A model generated the notes under the pieces. The model worked only from the letters and a program-made list of their open reading frames with translations, searched no databases and was not told the origin of the DNA. Positions 37,101-45,876 of a stretch of 64,000 bases of DNA are shown here, piece by piece. Numbering within the stretch: the stretch's first letter is position 1; every line of letters begins with the position of its first letter. The translations under genes and the position numbers were made by a program. This DNA comes from GCA-2706205 sp964215955 (GTDB lineage: Bacteria; Bdellovibrionota; Bacteriovoracia; Bacteriovoracales; Bacteriovoracaceae): positions 194,713 to 258,712 of the forward strand of contig CAXPDR010000014.1 of NCBI GenBank assembly GCA_964215955.1, read 5' to 3'.

Positions 37101-37513
37101 GACATATTGTTTGTAAGGAATTTACAGATGAAGAAATAAGATTCGAGCCCTACTTTTTCGTACGAATGGCCAGTGCCGATTATGATGATGCTGAAAGTAT
37201 GGCCATGGCAAAAAATACAATTGGAAGTATCATGAGAGGGCAAAAGGCTTATGAGGAGTTTAGAAAATTAGACTTGGATAAGGATAAAAAGGCGCTTTAT
37301 TTAGACCCTGAAAAGGAAGCTAAGCTTAAAAAGCTATATGCAGATGTTGAGGAAGATGGTTTAGATCCTTATAACAGTTTTATGATTTATAAATCAAACA
37401 GTTCTGAAGTGGTAAAAAGATTTAAGTATTTCATGGAGCATATGAATAAAGAAGTTAAATATAAAGACCGTTTAGGACGAGGATATCCTGGATTAATTGA
37501 ACCCGAATTTTAA
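34115..37513 (+). CDS. Very large putative lipoprotein, multi-domain beta-rich
   Basis: At 1132 residues this is the longest protein of the window. It starts with a short hydrophobic leader and a lipobox-like FVSC-SS, so Cys20 is the likely lipidated residue. Nothing else in it is a known motif. It has repeated segments resembling immunoglobulin-like or carboxypeptidase-regulatory beta sandwiches (for example DLKVCLIDNVYKESLDGV and DLKGCVTW-type segments) and a basic, helical C-terminal part. A GAGAG site precedes the ATG. It overlaps the convergent polyprenyl synthase by four bases. A role in the cell surface or in prey attachment is a guess. Confidence 0.65.
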   Translation: MTNGLLSILLIGALFNFVSCSSEVEDKSESKNSSTFSLSKVEKVSARSVGQDKNWPELKDLNVTDLKVCLIDNVYKESLDGVTFEINTDNVKKTVVSDVKGCVTWQETIEFDYTADETFYLINGTIEGSGNFKGIQDLRMAINPWSFEVVDLEKGGSVGKLQSSKNKVYAKSLHNQIDLKEVAVEIEDIIFEPDYATILRLDVKYRPYILRRKIDGSKTEPEYLTNGQFDIDYLLIEKQNGSREKTILAEINSSEVVDQNGFIQNNLDFEVKNKVEQNSIIELAIRIKPKNIKTSLGQVFSSIILDSIGGKKVYSADKTSYSYNQIQKLSEKSRKSYIEGEHGFVIDDIDGAYLIEDGVANGSFLNTIRERKATVKLKILDSLFYKGVNSSFSVKIIDTTDKTLIAPFRKETLKEKNSGVIEHTVNFGFDDSFEFDYRKYIVRVEGLEPPFEGVVKERVVFINPRVKGDGFLIDKEDLQDGKRPTIGQENKAKIYIHSYELKKNKDQSDETKYFVNKDLDLMGERELKLVVHPKLRVLHNYSDDNSDMDLPNGQYKVKLMVMTPKNRLLQSYDEDIDLNDFYMITGAEDEVSLENGRLTANLSLPHLFVEKHFLSYMNIGVLTIEPVNPDSKILGAHHVGEVEVLRTKQEVVSLYDSSLKNANQIKVINSNREIAKIYSEHIKYLKYKLKSDDEIRDPFERYKEEVEEDYIAEDVMVINNQTYSVDVVKSEIFIADTEEKFLNQYPQLELDNSDLNDLFSHRDFSGVYGTELCKLFYDPSIETVVWYQTNGPGAMPQRIVHKGLDYSRCKNDPESHLKLTNLKFVKKIITQPGELQKHVDQPTVNAQSMNLDRNDAYFSSRGNMFSEIQGERTSKRAGFGNHTSLDYSTAILKGPMKFFTALGPDIGVSIDYYKMSQNANIESDQRRIINQNGVRFLVSKYEIGFEAEIRNCYLISPRYVKAHLPKMQVSAGDGILGVLDWFRDIDRRRVVSSNKRHIVCKEFTDEEIRFEPYFFVRMASADYDDAESMAMAKNTIGSIMRGQKAYEEFRKLDLDKDKKALYLDPEKEAKLKKLYADVEEDGLDPYNSFMIYKSNSSEVVKRFKYFMEHMNKEVKYKDRLGRGYPGLIEPEF

Positions 37514-38430
37514 AAAACTCGATCCGAAATAAGATCAAGTATTAAACTCAACTCATTTAGGAAAGCTTCTTGGTTTTTAGGAAGCTTTTCTTTTAATTGC
37601 TCAAGAATTTCCTTACATCTTGTTAAATATAATGAAATAGAGTCTTGGGCTAATCGTATTCCTTGCTCTATTATTTTTTTATCAGATTCAGACAAGTCAT
37701 TAAGTTCTTCTGTTCTAAGAAATCTTGTCTCAACTTCTGGGTTATTTTTCCCAACAAAATGTAGAACATAATTTATATTATTATTTCTGAAATCAAGGCC
37801 ATAAGACTTCTTGCTTTCTGGATTAAAGTCAATAAGGTCATCGGTCATTTGAAAGATGATACCAAGCTTTTCTCCAAACTCCGATAAAAGGTCATGGCCA
37901 GTATTATATTCTGATGCCACTAATGGAGCAATAAAACACCATCTAAATAAAGAACCTGTCTTTTTAAGCGCTAATGTTTCGTAGAGGTTTGTTGTTATCT
38001 GATATGGATTCGTGTTTTCATATTGAATCCATTCGCCCTCAACTAACTCTTTTAAGGTTAAGGTTAACTCTTTCGTAAGGCTTGGGTTGTTAAAATCACT
38101 TAACTCATGAAGTGCTCTTGCGAGCATATAATCACCTAACAAAACGCTTTTTTTATTGTTGATCAAGTTTGGAACAGATGGTGCACCCCTGCGAGTGTGG
38201 GAATTATCAATTACATCGTCATGGGTTAACGTCGCATTATGAACCATTTCTACGACACGACCTAGTTTATCAATTTCTTCATTTGAAAGCCCATAGCAAT
38301 GACCAGTTAGGGACACTAATTGGGATCTTAGGAATTTACCTTTTGAAAGGCCACTAAGATTATAACCTTCAAGATCGTTCTTGATTATAGAGTTTTCGAA
38401 ATAAAAGTCCTCAAGGTTTAAATCAGACAT
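37510..38430 (-). CDS. Polyprenyl diphosphate synthase (menaquinone side chain)
   Basis: A 306-residue trans-isoprenyl diphosphate synthase. The first Asp-rich motif is HDDVIDNSHTRRG, with DDVID in place of the classical DDxxD, and the second is FQMTDDLIDF. GDYMLARAL matches the family. It elongates the isoprenoid tail that MenA attaches. It overlaps ubiE/menG by one base (TAATG) and lies back-to-back with the men operon, so it is probably the IspB/HepT-type enzyme for menaquinone. The chain length cannot be read from the sequence. Confidence 0.88.
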   Translation of the reverse strand: MSDLNLEDFYFENSIIKNDLEGYNLSGLSKGKFLRSQLVSLTGHCYGLSNEEIDKLGRVVEMVHNATLTHDDVIDNSHTRRGAPSVPNLINNKKSVLLGDYMLARALHELSDFNNPSLTKELTLTLKELVEGEWIQYENTNPYQITTNLYETLALKKTGSLFRWCFIAPLVASEYNTGHDLLSEFGEKLGIIFQMTDDLIDFNPESKKSYGLDFRNNNINYVLHFVGKNNPEVETRFLRTEELNDLSESDKKIIEQGIRLAQDSISLYLTRCKEILEQLKEKLPKNQEAFLNELSLILDLISDRVF

Positions 38431-39104
38431 TAATTATTTCTCGCGATATATAGATAAGTTACACCGCCAAATAATGGCTTGTATGTCACATTATTAAAAC
38501 TTGTATGTTTTTTTATTTCATTGCAGAATTCCTGAGCGCATGGGAATTTCATTGAGCTGTCAATTAGGTATTTATAAGCTGATTCTTTTTTGAATAGTTT
38601 TCCAATAAATGGAATGAAATAATTCATAATGGCAAAATATATCATTTTGAAAATTGGATTTTGTGGTTGTCCAAATTCGAGAATGCAAATCTTATTTTTT
38701 GATACCCTTGCCAACTCACTTAGGGCTTTTCCATAGTCTTCAACATTTCTAATACCGTATGAGATACTTGAGTTATCAAATGATTTATCCTCATAAGGTA
38801 GGTTCATTACATCTTGAACTTCCCACGTTATTTCATCTGTCTTCTTTATTGCTTCTTTTAACATACCTACAGAAAAGTCTGTTCCAGTGACTTTTGAGGC
38901 TGGAGAAGCTTTTTTCATCATGATTGCAATATCACCTGTTCCTGTAGCACAATCTAAGATTTTGGCAGGGGCAAGGCTCGTCATCTCTTTAACCAAAAGT
39001 GTTTTCCAATATCTATGAATACCTAATGATAAAACATCATTTAATAAATCATAAGATCCGGAAATATTATTAAACATATTTTTTATAGAAGCAGCTTGAG
39101 GCAT
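38430..39104 (-). CDS. menG: Demethylmenaquinone methyltransferase
   Basis: A 224-residue class I SAM methyltransferase of the UbiE/MenG family. SYDLLNDVLSLGIHRYWK starts the domain, ILDCATGTGDIAIMMKK is the SAM loop, and SYGIRNVEDYGKALSELARV and ILEFGQPQNPIF are the family signatures. It makes menaquinone from demethylmenaquinone, the last step of the route. AGGA precedes the ATG. It sits between the prenyl synthase and the DAHP synthase genes. Confidence 0.93.
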   Translation of the reverse strand: MPQAASIKNMFNNISGSYDLLNDVLSLGIHRYWKTLLVKEMTSLAPAKILDCATGTGDIAIMMKKASPASKVTGTDFSVGMLKEAIKKTDEITWEVQDVMNLPYEDKSFDNSSISYGIRNVEDYGKALSELARVSKNKICILEFGQPQNPIFKMIYFAIMNYFIPFIGKLFKKESAYKYLIDSSMKFPCAQEFCNEIKKHTSFNNVTYKPLFGGVTYLYIARNN

Positions 39105-39112
39105 GATAAATC

Positions 39113-39880
39113 CTAGATGACTGTTTTGTTAAATAATTTACCCATTTCTTGTAATTCAGACCTTAACTGGTTTAATTCTGCTGGGGTAATTTGTTGTTGG
39201 CTATCAGATAATGCTTTCGAAGGTTCTGGATGAGACTCTACTAAAATACCATCTGCACCTGCCGCCATTGCAACTTTGGAAAGGGGTGCAACCATTGAGT
39301 GAATCCCTGCTCCATGAGATGGGTCTACTATCACTTTAAAGTTGTAATTTTGTTTAAGATAAATCACTGAATTAATATCAAGTGTATTTCTTGTCGTCGT
39401 TTCAAAGGTTCTAATTCCTCTTTCACAAAGAATTATTTTCTCTTCGCCTAGGTCTGGCATATAACCACAAGCGTTAACCCACTCATTGATTGTTGCGGAG
39501 AAAGCTCTTTTTAAAAGAACTGGCTTGTTTAAGCCATTTAATTCTCTTAAAAGATCATAATTATACATATTTCTACTTCCAACCTGGTAGCAATCAACTA
39601 CTTGGTCGAATAGCTCGATTTGCCTTGGATCCGTAATTTCTGTAATAAACTTAAAGTTGTATTTTTCTTTTAGACGACCAATTATTTCCAAACCGTCATG
39701 GCCAAGGCCTTGAAATGATTCGGCATTTGTCCTCATCTTAAAAATCCCGGCCCTAAGATTTTTAACGTCTGGGCAGCCTTCAAGGAATTGGGTGATTTGT
39801 TGCTCTGACTCGAGGGCACATGGACCCGCGATGACAAGAAACTCTGAATTATTGTGTGTCATATTATCTGTACTAAACAT
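39113..39880 (-). CDS. aroF: DAHP synthase, type I beta, single-domain
   Basis: This 255-residue 3-deoxy-7-phosphoheptulonate synthase makes the first shikimate-pathway intermediate. VIAGPCALES, ITEITDPRQIE, LLKRAFSATINEWVNACGY, CERGIRTFETTTRNTLD and VDPSHGAG are typical of the I-beta class. It has no N-terminal ferredoxin-like or C-terminal chorismate-mutase domain, so feedback control through those is absent. A shorter start at 39862 is possible. Placed with the men genes, it supplies chorismate to menaquinone. KDO8P synthase, a homologue, is less likely given the CERGIRTFETTTRN motif. Confidence 0.9.
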   Translation of the reverse strand: MFSTDNMTHNNSEFLVIAGPCALESEQQITQFLEGCPDVKNLRAGIFKMRTNAESFQGLGHDGLEIIGRLKEKYNFKFITEITDPRQIELFDQVVDCYQVGSRNMYNYDLLRELNGLNKPVLLKRAFSATINEWVNACGYMPDLGEEKIILCERGIRTFETTTRNTLDINSVIYLKQNYNFKVIVDPSHGAGIHSMVAPLSKVAMAAGADGILVESHPEPSKALSDSQQQITPAELNQLRSELQEMGKLFNKTVI

Positions 39881-39959
39881 GCGGGTAATGTAATTGATTT
39901 AAGTTAAATTATCAACATATATTGAACATTTGGATGCGATAAGTTATGTTGTTGCACCT

Positions 39960-40997
39960 ATGAATAAGCTGGATTATATAAATCTTTCAGACATTGACCT
40001 AAATGAATTGTTAGATTGTGCAATTGTGCTTGAGTGCCCACAAACTCACAAAATAATTCTGGGTGTTAATCATTATGAAGATCCTGAAGGCGTTTTTGCT
40101 CTATCATATTTTTATGGAGATACTCTAAAGCGGTTTAGTGCTTCTAAGATAGTCATTTGTTCTAAAGATGAGTTTATCGAATTTATTGAAAATAACATTG
40201 AAGTACCTTTTAAAATTCATTCACAGTCCAATTTTGACATTGAATTCGAAAAAGACTTAGCTTATTGTTTAGATTTAATTTCTCAGAAAAAAATTCAAAA
40301 ATTAGTTCCAGTTACATTTGCTAAATACGAAATAGAACAAGGTGTTCATCCTATATCAAATATTAAAAAATTAACTGCGTTAAATGGAAGTTTATATGGT
40401 CTTTGGACCAAAAAATCTGGTTTTTTAGGAGTCAGCCCTGAACCGATTTATACCTTTGACAACGGGCATGGTTATACAAAAGCTTTAGCTGGTACTTATA
40501 CTTCTAATGATTCAGGAATTCTAAATGATCCTAAAGAACTCAACGAGCATCATTTTGTCGTAGAGGATATAGTAGAAAAATTAAGTCCTTTAGTAGGTAA
40601 TATTTGTTATGGAGAACCAAAAATAATTAATTATGGTTCTATTTCTCATCTTCAAACAGATATATCTTTTGAAAGTGAGTTTATGGAATTTGATAAAACT
40701 ATTAAAGCCTTATCACCAACAGCAGCACTTGGTGGGTATCCAAAAGAAAATGTATATACCTATATGAAACAACTCAATTATTTTGAAATGGAAAAAGAGG
40801 AACGGGTTTTCGGAGGTGTGTTAGGTATTGAGGCGGATGATTATAACTTTGGATTGGTCGCTATTAGGAATCTCTTCTGGAATAACTCTGAGGTTACTAT
40901 TCATAGTGGATGTGGTGTTGTCAAAGAGAGTGTTATTTCTAAAGAACTTAATGAAGTTAGGTCTAAGCGGACAACAATCGCAAATATTTATGAGTAA
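39960..40997 (+). CDS. menF: Isochorismate synthase
   Basis: A chorismate-binding enzyme of 345 residues from the ATG at 39960, or 355 from a TTG at 39930. Neither start has a ribosome-binding site. A weak promoter (TTGATT, 18 bases, TATATT at 39918-39923) would make the TTG leaderless, so I prefer the ATG. Seen: GVSPEPIYTF, AGTYTSND, ELNEHHFVVEDIVEKL, LSPTAALGGYPKE and HSGCGVVKES, matching MenF. It makes isochorismate for menaquinone. It is about 90 residues shorter than E. coli MenF. It overlaps menD by eight bases and is first in a six-gene overlapping operon. Confidence 0.9.
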   Translation: MNKLDYINLSDIDLNELLDCAIVLECPQTHKIILGVNHYEDPEGVFALSYFYGDTLKRFSASKIVICSKDEFIEFIENNIEVPFKIHSQSNFDIEFEKDLAYCLDLISQKKIQKLVPVTFAKYEIEQGVHPISNIKKLTALNGSLYGLWTKKSGFLGVSPEPIYTFDNGHGYTKALAGTYTSNDSGILNDPKELNEHHFVVEDIVEKLSPLVGNICYGEPKIINYGSISHLQTDISFESEFMEFDKTIKALSPTAALGGYPKENVYTYMKQLNYFEMEKEERVFGGVLGIEADDYNFGLVAIRNLFWNNSEVTIHSGCGVVKESVISKELNEVRSKRTTIANIYE

Positions 40998-42324
40998 TTT
41001 AAATCAATGGCTTAAAAAATTAAATGTAAATGATGTTTATATTGGAGCTGGTTCTCGAAATGCTTCATTAGTAAAACATTTTAATGGGCTTAATCAGCAT
41101 TATTTTTGGGATGAAAGATCTCTTTCCTTCCAAGCTTTAGGTCATTCAAAGCTTGGGCGTAATCCCGTAGTTATATGTTTAACCTCTGGTACTGCTGTTT
41201 CTGAAGTTTTTAGTGCGGTTATTGAGGCGCAATATTCCAATATTCCCTTAATTATATTGAGTGCTGATCGTCCATTAAGGCTTAGAGATTCTAGAGCTGC
41301 ACAATCGATTAACCAAAACAATATTTTTTCTCCATTTATTGAAACTTCTTATGATGGAGTCATTGATGAATTTGATGGCATTAACATAAGACTTGATTTC
41401 CCAATTCATATAAATTTCCAGATAGATGATAGAGTTTCTGATTTTGGAGTTTTAAGTTCAAATGAATCTTTAAAATTTGTCGCTATCTTTAGTGAGGGAA
41501 GTGGAAAATTTACGGAGGAATTACGATATATTGATAAATTAGGTATACCTTCATATGTCGAAAGTACTTCCAATTTAAATTTAAAAGGGATTAAAAATTC
41601 TATACGATTAGAAAAAGATCTTTTGGAACTCGTCGAAAGTAAAGAAGTGAATTCAGTTATAAAATTTGGTAATACTCCGATTACAAAATTATGGAGAGAT
41701 TTGGATCGTTTCCACGGTGAGATTCATGCTTTCAGTTATAAAAATAAATTTACTGGGCTTGAAGCTTGTAAATATGTCGATAATTTGGACTTCTTAAAAA
41801 TACAAAACATTAATACTGCGAACTCATGGGAGAAACTCGAATCACTTTTAAAAGAATTTCCTCATTCTGAACCTTCTTTGTTTCAAAAAATATATAAAGA
41901 AATAGATGTAAATTCAATTGCTTTTGTAGGGAACTCTATGCCGATAAGGTATTGGGAAATGATTTGGGATGGTAAAATAGAAACCTATGCATCCCGTGGC
42001 GTAAATGGAATTGATGGGCAAATAGCAACCGCTATTGGAATGGCCAGAGCAACGAAACAAAAGGTTGTTTGTATTGTTGGTGATATTACGTTTTTATATG
42101 ACTTTAATTCCCATTTTATTGAAGTTCCTAAGAACCTTGAAATTATTGTTGTAAATAATAACGGGGGGCAAATTTTTAAAAGAATAAAAAATTGTGATCA
42201 TATGATTCTTTCTCATAGTTTTGATATTGAAAACTTGGTAAGAAAATTAAACTTCGAATATATTAAAGTTATTAACCCTAATAACTCGGAAACTGAAAAG
42301 TTTTGGAGTCGATGGAATGCCTAA
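40990..42324 (+). CDS. menD: SEPHCHC synthase MenD, shortened
   Basis: A thiamine-diphosphate enzyme that adds 2-oxoglutarate to isochorismate. The correct start is the ATG at 40990, which overlaps menF by eight bases; longer readings run inside menF. From the first residues it follows the MenD pattern: YIGAGSRNASLVKHF, WDERSLSFQALG, CLTSGTAVSE and LSADRP. The ThDP motif GDITFLYDFNSHF leads to VVNNNGGQIF near the C-terminus. The 444-residue length is about 110 less than E. coli MenD; the middle domain and C-terminal tail are reduced. The active-site ends look intact. Confidence 0.9.
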   Translation: MSNLNQWLKKLNVNDVYIGAGSRNASLVKHFNGLNQHYFWDERSLSFQALGHSKLGRNPVVICLTSGTAVSEVFSAVIEAQYSNIPLIILSADRPLRLRDSRAAQSINQNNIFSPFIETSYDGVIDEFDGINIRLDFPIHINFQIDDRVSDFGVLSSNESLKFVAIFSEGSGKFTEELRYIDKLGIPSYVESTSNLNLKGIKNSIRLEKDLLELVESKEVNSVIKFGNTPITKLWRDLDRFHGEIHAFSYKNKFTGLEACKYVDNLDFLKIQNINTANSWEKLESLLKEFPHSEPSLFQKIYKEIDVNSIAFVGNSMPIRYWEMIWDGKIETYASRGVNGIDGQIATAIGMARATKQKVVCIVGDITFLYDFNSHFIEVPKNLEIIVVNNNGGQIFKRIKNCDHMILSHSFDIENLVRKLNFEYIKVINPNNSETEKFWSRWNA

Positions 42325-42970
42325 GTTTCTTGCTCTTCATGGTTTCTTGGGGACTCCTGAGGATTTTGACTTTCTAAAAGCTAAGTTTAATATAGTAGCA
42401 CCAGATTTATCAAAACTCGTTGAACTAGATAAACAAGAGCTTTATAAATATTTGATTAATATTATTAATATTGAAAGTATTGATTATATAATTGGGTATT
42501 CTTTTGGATCAAGACTTGGGCTTTCTCTTAAAGTTGAAAATCAACTAGATTTACCCATTTACTGTTTAGCCGGACATATGGGACTTAACCCGAAAGAAAT
42601 TGGTGTTAGGGGGGAAGTGGAAGAAAAGTTTTGTGAAAAAATTATAAGCCTTAATAGGCAGGAATTTTTGAAATATTGGAATTCACTTGAATTGTTTAAG
42701 TATGATGAACCTCTAAAAAAAATAAACTTTAATAATGCACAACTTTTTTTTGAAAAATATGGTTTGGCCAAACAACTCGAACTTATTCCACGAGTCAAAG
42801 AGAGAAGTGATTTTCACTTTCTTTATGGAGATAAAGATACAAAATATAAAACATACGCATTAAAAAATTTAAAAAAATTTGATGTTGAGCTGCTTCAAGA
42901 TGCTGGACATCGTTTAATTCAATATCCTGAATGCGTAATGAACTGGTTACAGAGGAAACTGAATGAATAG
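42317..42970 (+). CDS. menH: MenH-like alpha/beta hydrolase
   Basis: A 217-residue alpha/beta hydrolase in the MenH position. LALHGFLGTPEDF is the oxyanion segment, IIGYSFGSRLGLSL carries the nucleophile Ser in GYSFG, and DAGHRLIQYPE has the catalytic His. MenH converts SEPHCHC to SHCHC in menaquinone synthesis. Its start overlaps menD by eight bases and its stop overlaps menA by eight. The catalytic Asp is probably in YGDKDTKY. Confidence 0.88.
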   Translation: MPKFLALHGFLGTPEDFDFLKAKFNIVAPDLSKLVELDKQELYKYLINIINIESIDYIIGYSFGSRLGLSLKVENQLDLPIYCLAGHMGLNPKEIGVRGEVEEKFCEKIISLNRQEFLKYWNSLELFKYDEPLKKINFNNAQLFFEKYGLAKQLELIPRVKERSDFHFLYGDKDTKYKTYALKNLKKFDVELLQDAGHRLIQYPECVMNWLQRKLNE

Positions 42971-43835
42971 GCAAGACTTTCTTCAAGGTATGAGATTAAA
43001 AACGCTTAGTGCTGGAGCCGCTCCCGTCATATGCGCTGGTGCATATGCTTTTTATGTTGAAAGTTTTTCCATCTACTATTTCTTATTATGTCTATTCTTG
43101 GCACTTTTTATACAAATCGCAACAAATTTTTATAACGATGCTATTGATTTTAAAAAAGGTGCAGATATAAATAGAGTGGGTGAACATCGTATTACGACCC
43201 AAGGGGGCAATGACTATAAGCTTGTCATGAATATAGGCCATTTATTTATTTGTCTAAGCTTAATCGTAGGTATACCTCTCTTTTTTAAAGGTGGGACTGT
43301 ATTTATTATTTTAGGTGTGTTTTCCCTCGCTCTTGCATATGGGTATACTGGAGGTCCATTCCCATTGGCTTATTTAGGGCTTGGTGAAATTTTTGTATTT
43401 CTATTTTTTGGACTTGTTGCTACCGTTGGTTCCTTTTATTTAATTACAGATGAAATGATTAATGGTTCCATCTTTGTTATAGCTTCCCAGTTAGGATTAT
43501 TGTCCTCTGTTTTAATCGCAGTCAATAATTACAGAGATCGCGAAGAGGATGTTAAAGTTAACAAAAATACATTAGCAACAAAACTGTCACGAAAAAATTA
43601 TCTTCTACTTATTAATGTTCTGTTGTTTTTTCCCTATATCTTAGTTTTATACTTTGTTTTTCTTGTCGATCAAAGGTTTATCTTCAATTTGTTCTCAATA
43701 GGAATAGCTCATAGAATTAAATCAAATCTTGAAGAGATTGTAGAAATGAAAGATTGTAACCTCATTCTTGCAATGAGTGGAAAACACCTTGTCTTTTTTA
43801 GTTTATTATTTTGTGGTATCTGTATATGGATATAA
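42963..43835 (+). CDS. menA: 1,4-dihydroxy-2-naphthoate polyprenyltransferase
   Basis: A 290-residue UbiA-family membrane enzyme with about eight or nine transmembrane segments. The Asp-rich motif NFYNDAIDFKKGAD lies near residue 59, and the second, NNYRDREEDVKVNK, near residue 188. GEHRITTQGG follows the first, as in MenA. It joins the polyprenyl chain to DHNA at the inner membrane. It overlaps menH by eight and menC by ten bases. Confidence 0.93.
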   Translation: MNRQDFLQGMRLKTLSAGAAPVICAGAYAFYVESFSIYYFLLCLFLALFIQIATNFYNDAIDFKKGADINRVGEHRITTQGGNDYKLVMNIGHLFICLSLIVGIPLFFKGGTVFIILGVFSLALAYGYTGGPFPLAYLGLGEIFVFLFFGLVATVGSFYLITDEMINGSIFVIASQLGLLSSVLIAVNNYRDREEDVKVNKNTLATKLSRKNYLLLINVLLFFPYILVLYFVFLVDQRFIFNLFSIGIAHRIKSNLEEIVEMKDCNLILAMSGKHLVFFSLLFCGICIWI

Positions 43836-44650
43836 AATATTGTGTTCAAAAATTAGAGTTTAAGTTTGCAGCAAATAGATATAATAAAAAAATCGCTGAA
43901 ACTTTGTTGCTAAAAATTGATCAAAAATACTTTTTAAATTACCATCCGTGGGGCGAGTTTGGGGATATTTCTGTAACTGATTTCTTAGAAAATATAAGAA
44001 AAACAAGCTCTTTACCTTTTTTTATGAGGGATAATCTTAAACAAGAAGTGGAGCGTAATCAAATAGAACATAAACCCTTTTTGAATCATAAATTTGGTAG
44101 TTCTAATTATAAACTTCCTATAAAAAAAATTAAATTTTTAGGTAGCATAGATGCTCTTTTAGCTGAAATTAAAACTTCAAATGAAAAATTAAGAATAGAC
44201 TTTAATCTAGGACTTAGTTGTGAAGAGTTTTTGGCGTTTTGGTCATCATTAGACAAAGAACTCAAAGAAAAGATTGATTTTTTTGAAGATCCCTGTGAAA
44301 TTAGAAACCAAGTCAAAAACTTAAAAGGGATTCCTATTGCTTCCGACCGATTCAGCTATCCATGTGAAATAGAAAAAATTAAAATTTTCAAACCCTCGAT
44401 TGAAACAAAACCTGAAGGGAATAACTTTATTGTGAGCTCTTATATGGGACATGATCTTGGAATTTACCATACTTACTTGAAACTTATGAGAAGTGGTGAT
44501 CTAACTAAGTTTCATGGAGTCGTAACCCCACCAGTTTACTTAGGGAGTAAAAAACTTTTCAAATTCGATGGTTTGAAATTTACAATAGATTTAAAGAAAA
44601 TATCAGAAGTTTATAAGGAATTAAATTCAATAGAATGGAAAACAATTTAG
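43826..44650 (+). CDS. menC: Divergent o-succinylbenzoate synthase
   Basis: A 274-residue enolase-superfamily protein, recognised mainly by place and metal ligands. LRIDFNLGLS supplies the first Asp, FFEDPCE the Glu, and ASDRFSY the next Asp, while FKPSIETKP carries the late Lys. The N-terminal capping domain is short (about 320 residues is usual). An earlier in-frame ATG at 43811 lies deep in menA; 43826 is preferred. It dehydrates SHCHC to o-succinylbenzoate. The overlap with menE is 16 bases. Alone the sequence would be hard to call; context makes it likely. Confidence 0.82.
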   Translation: MDIKYCVQKLEFKFAANRYNKKIAETLLLKIDQKYFLNYHPWGEFGDISVTDFLENIRKTSSLPFFMRDNLKQEVERNQIEHKPFLNHKFGSSNYKLPIKKIKFLGSIDALLAEIKTSNEKLRIDFNLGLSCEEFLAFWSSLDKELKEKIDFFEDPCEIRNQVKNLKGIPIASDRFSYPCEIEKIKIFKPSIETKPEGNNFIVSSYMGHDLGIYHTYLKLMRSGDLTKFHGVVTPPVYLGSKKLFKFDGLKFTIDLKKISEVYKELNSIEWKTI

Positions 44651-45753
44651 TAGATACCTTTTATAATAAAGAGAATTTGTATTTAATCTCTCCATACTTT
44701 GCTGAAAAAGTTCAGGATAAGATTCTCTCTTATTGGAAGTCTTTAAATTTAACTGATTGTGTTTTTTTGTTAAGTTCTGGAACATCAAGTAGTGAAAAAA
44801 CTATTAAAAGTTATGTAATTCCTAAGGCTAATATTTTAGAAAATGCTAAAAATGTTAATCTCAGATTTTCTTTTAACGCTAATGATATCTGGCTTAGCTC
44901 GCTTCCAAAACATCACATTGGGGGCCTATCAATTTTTGCACGGGCATTTTTATCTAAAAGTAAAGTGTTAGAGGCTTCTTATTTAAAATGGGACCCAGTA
45001 CTGTTCGTCAAAGACCTAGAGCTTAATTCTGTAAGTATATGTTCTCTTGTTCCAACACAGTTATTCGATATTGTTAAACTTAAACTAAAATCACCAAAAG
45101 GTATAAAGGGCGTATTTATTGGTGGAGACTATTTGCACAAAGAGCTTGCACGGGAAGCCATATCCCTTGGATGGAAAATAATTGTAACTTATGGAATGAC
45201 AGAAAATAGTTCTCAAATTGCGAGTAGTTTTTATGAAGAATTGGAAGATGATCATATCGAAGTTTTACCTGGTTCGAAAATTATTAAAAATTCCAAAGGT
45301 TATTTACTAGAATCTGGCAGTCTATTTTCTGAATATATTGAATTCAGTAATGATAAAATTATTAGAAAGCCAAGATTAGGAGAATTCTATTTAAGTGATG
45401 AGATTAGTTTGATCAGTAAAAATGGCCGGCAATTTATAAAACCTTTAGGACGCAAAGATGGTGTCATTAAAATAAAAGGTCGTCTTTATTACTTTAACGA
45501 ATTACGTGAAACTTGTTATCAATGTTTTCATCAATTAAAAATCTATAATATGGTGGATATTCAATTGGTAGATGACTTAAGAGAAGGTAAATGTTTGAAG
45601 TTATTTTATTTAGATACCTTAGAAAATAGGTTATCGGACATTGTTAAAGTTATTAATCAGTCTTTACCTAAGCCTATCCAAATTAAGTTGACTGAAAAAC
45701 TTGGCAAATTCAATAAAACTGAGCTAGGTAAGCTTAAAAATAATCAAAGATAA
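44635..45753 (+). CDS. menE: o-Succinylbenzoate-CoA ligase
   Basis: A 372-residue ANL-superfamily adenylating enzyme. The P-loop-like motif LLSSGTSSSEK, TYGMTENSSQIAS, GRKDGVIKIKGRLYY and the C-terminal KFNKTELGKL with catalytic Lys are in order. It makes OSB-CoA for menaquinone, and its substrate specificity is inferred from the operon. It is about 80 residues shorter than E. coli MenE, mostly at the N-terminus. It is the last gene of the men operon; menB is not found downstream. Confidence 0.9.
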   Translation: MENNLVDTFYNKENLYLISPYFAEKVQDKILSYWKSLNLTDCVFLLSSGTSSSEKTIKSYVIPKANILENAKNVNLRFSFNANDIWLSSLPKHHIGGLSIFARAFLSKSKVLEASYLKWDPVLFVKDLELNSVSICSLVPTQLFDIVKLKLKSPKGIKGVFIGGDYLHKELAREAISLGWKIIVTYGMTENSSQIASSFYEELEDDHIEVLPGSKIIKNSKGYLLESGSLFSEYIEFSNDKIIRKPRLGEFYLSDEISLISKNGRQFIKPLGRKDGVIKIKGRLYYFNELRETCYQCFHQLKIYNMVDIQLVDDLREGKCLKLFYLDTLENRLSDIVKVINQSLPKPIQIKLTEKLGKFNKTELGKLKNNQR

Positions 45754-45876
45754 GCTTTTAAGTTAAGTTAAGCTACTGATAATGAGAAAATTAAGGATAT
45801 TATAATAATTAAGTTTTTCTAAAGTTAATTATTGCTATAATTACCTTAAGTTTAAATTGAGACAAGAAAGGCCATT

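Noticed and set aside
40828..40989. Longer N-terminus for MenD
   Set aside because: It would lie inside menF and adds sequence unlike MenD; the ATG at 40990 gives the family's usual N-terminus.
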